From: Mya arenaria
Taxonomy: Eukaryota; Mollusca; Bivalvia; Myida; Myidae
Assembly (NCBI RefSeq): GCF_026914265.1
Contig: NC_069135.1
Location: 60,378,738-60,442,737, forward strand
Direction of reading: 5' to 3'
DNA length: 64,000 nucleotides
Position numbers and translations under genes: made by a program. The notes below the pieces were generated by a model. It had not been told where the DNA came from and searched no databases. It was given only the letters and a program-made list of their open reading frames with translations. This document shows, piece by piece, positions 62,771 to 64,000 of this stretch; the first letter of the stretch is position 1; each line of letters starts with the position of its first letter.

Positions 62771-63785
62771 TTATAGTATGCATGTAATGTGCTGTTTGTG
62801 GAGTTTTGTGCTGTTGTTCCATGTTTCTTGTTTGAGATTTTTTGTTTTTGTGTTCTATGACTTTGGCGTTTATCCTGTGTCATGAAACGGAGTTTATGCT
62901 TAAACTTTTGGCTACTGAGCTTCTTTCTGTAGTTTTTCACGTAAGTATTGGTAGGTTGACGTTGACCAGTAGATGAACCTGTCCAACTTGATCTGAGAGC
63001 GTAAAATGCTACGGTAAATGACTGATGAACACTTGGGCCTAGAAACCTCAAACTTGTAGGTAGCTTAAACATCACTAGGGGATGACCTTTATTTTAAATG
63101 GATACCAGGATTAAATTCTATAAACACGAGATAGCCATCCACTTATTTCATTCACCAAAAAGTTATCCAGTGCTAGTTATTTTGTTTCTTTATTCTCTTT
63201 AACATACAAGCTTTCTGTTTTCGTACATTTTTTTCCATTCTAGGTTTTCATTGAAATATTGAATTATGTTCAATATTACCAAGAATCTAAATTAAAAGTA
63301 CAACAGATCTTAGTTGACAACAATTCCATCTAGCAGTGAATTACCATTTTTGTGTTCAAACCTTACCCTTTAAGATGGTAGCGATCAATATTATCAAACT
63401 GCATGGGGAGGTCGTCTTCCGAACATGTTATATACTAAACACTTTCTCTCCATATATGCCCAAATACTAATGGCCTTCTGTCCAACGATGTCGTTCGGGG
63501 GCACTTGTCACATTCCAGTGACAGGTTTTATTTCGAAATTATAGTCTGTCGTGTAATCATTTCATCAGAGAGCTAACGCCACATACGCAAATTCAATGAA
63601 CGTAACCATAGATTCTTGGAAAGAGATCTATTTTCTGACACGAAATACATGTTCAGCTTTGAACAAATAAATGTACAACAAAGTATTAAACGTTTTTCAC
63701 TAGACTTCGTGAGTTTGATAAAATAAAAAGCACAAACAAACATAACAAAATAAACAACAAACATGTAAACAGTTTATTTAGGCAT
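62771..63785. other. AT-rich intergenic stretch
   Basis: Short basic open frame 62,767-63,075 (minus) has no family features. I do not recognise a gene here. Confidence 0.4.
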
Positions 63786-63790
63786 TTCAT

Positions 63791-64000
63791 AGTTGGTTGT
63801 TGAGTGGACACAGCGATACCAGCTCAGAGCATGTCTAAGTTGGTTGTTGAGTGGACACATCGATACCAGCTCAGTGCATGCCTAAGTTGGTCGTTGAGTA
63901 GACACAGCGATACCAGCTCAGTGCATGTCTAAGTTGGTCGTTGAGTGGACACAGCGATACCAGCTCAGAGCATGTCTAAGTTGGTCTTTGAGTGGACACA
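63791..64000 (+). repeat. 47-bp tandem repeat running off the window
   Basis: Unit AGTTGGTTGTTGAGTGGACA then CAGCGATACCAGCTCAG and GCATGTCTA. Starts at 63,791, 63,838 and 63,885, so period 47; about 4.5 copies before the end of the window. Confidence 0.95.

Noticed and set aside
62767..63075. 102-aa basic open frame on the minus strand
   Set aside because: No recognisable domain, low-complexity Lys/Gln/Asn content and no supporting splice or promoter signals.

Overview
This is animal nuclear DNA, most likely from a bivalve mollusc and probably a heterodont clam or mussel. The reasons are spliced genes with ordinary GT-AG introns, an AT-rich background, a metazoan Gemin3/DDX20 gene, chitin-binding peritrophin-like secreted proteins, a non-LTR retrotransposon, and two kinds of interspersed element with a tandem-repeat core resembling the bivalve 'pearl'/Helentron-type families. 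The species assignment is inference; the gene identities rest on visible motifs.

Left part (1-19,120). An intronless, canonical cytosolic HSP70 gene runs leftward off the window. It has a TATA box and several heat-shock elements. Its start codon lies about 625 bp from that of a divergently oriented DDX20 (Gemin3) gene. I reconstruct DDX20 as 10 exons over 16.6 kb. All helicase motifs are present, phases match at every junction, and a single 2.5-kb last exon encodes an unusually long acidic tail (about 1,240 aa in total). The introns hold SINE-like, foldback and tandem-core elements and decayed partial copies of the gene's own exons 2, 7 and 9.

Middle and right (about 21,130-54,600). A segmental duplication of roughly 10.5 kb of shared sequence (copy 1 about 21,130-34,815; copy 2 about 42,940-54,490) carries one leftward peritrophin-like gene per copy. 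Each gene is backed by a 68-bp minisatellite. A third, more diverged paralogue sits between the copies. All three genes share exon phases, the distance from TATA box to ATG, and a conserved splice donor overlapping the apparent stop codon. Together they form a small tandem family of secreted, cysteine-rich chitin-binding proteins. Since duplication, copy 1 gained a 1.35-kb tandem-core element that copy 2 lacks, and each copy has one other large insertion or deletion difference.

Right end (54,600-64,000). A degenerate minisatellite of roughly 72-75 bp is interrupted by a SINE and by a complete-length but mutated L1/Tx1-like LINE (55,798-61,971) flanked by a 13-bp target-site duplication. The window closes in a 47-bp tandem repeat.

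I found no CRISPR array, operon or prokaryotic system. The main oddities are the exon echoes inside DDX20, two adjacent long palindromes at 20.2 kb, and the duplicated peritrophin cluster with separately homogenised minisatellites.
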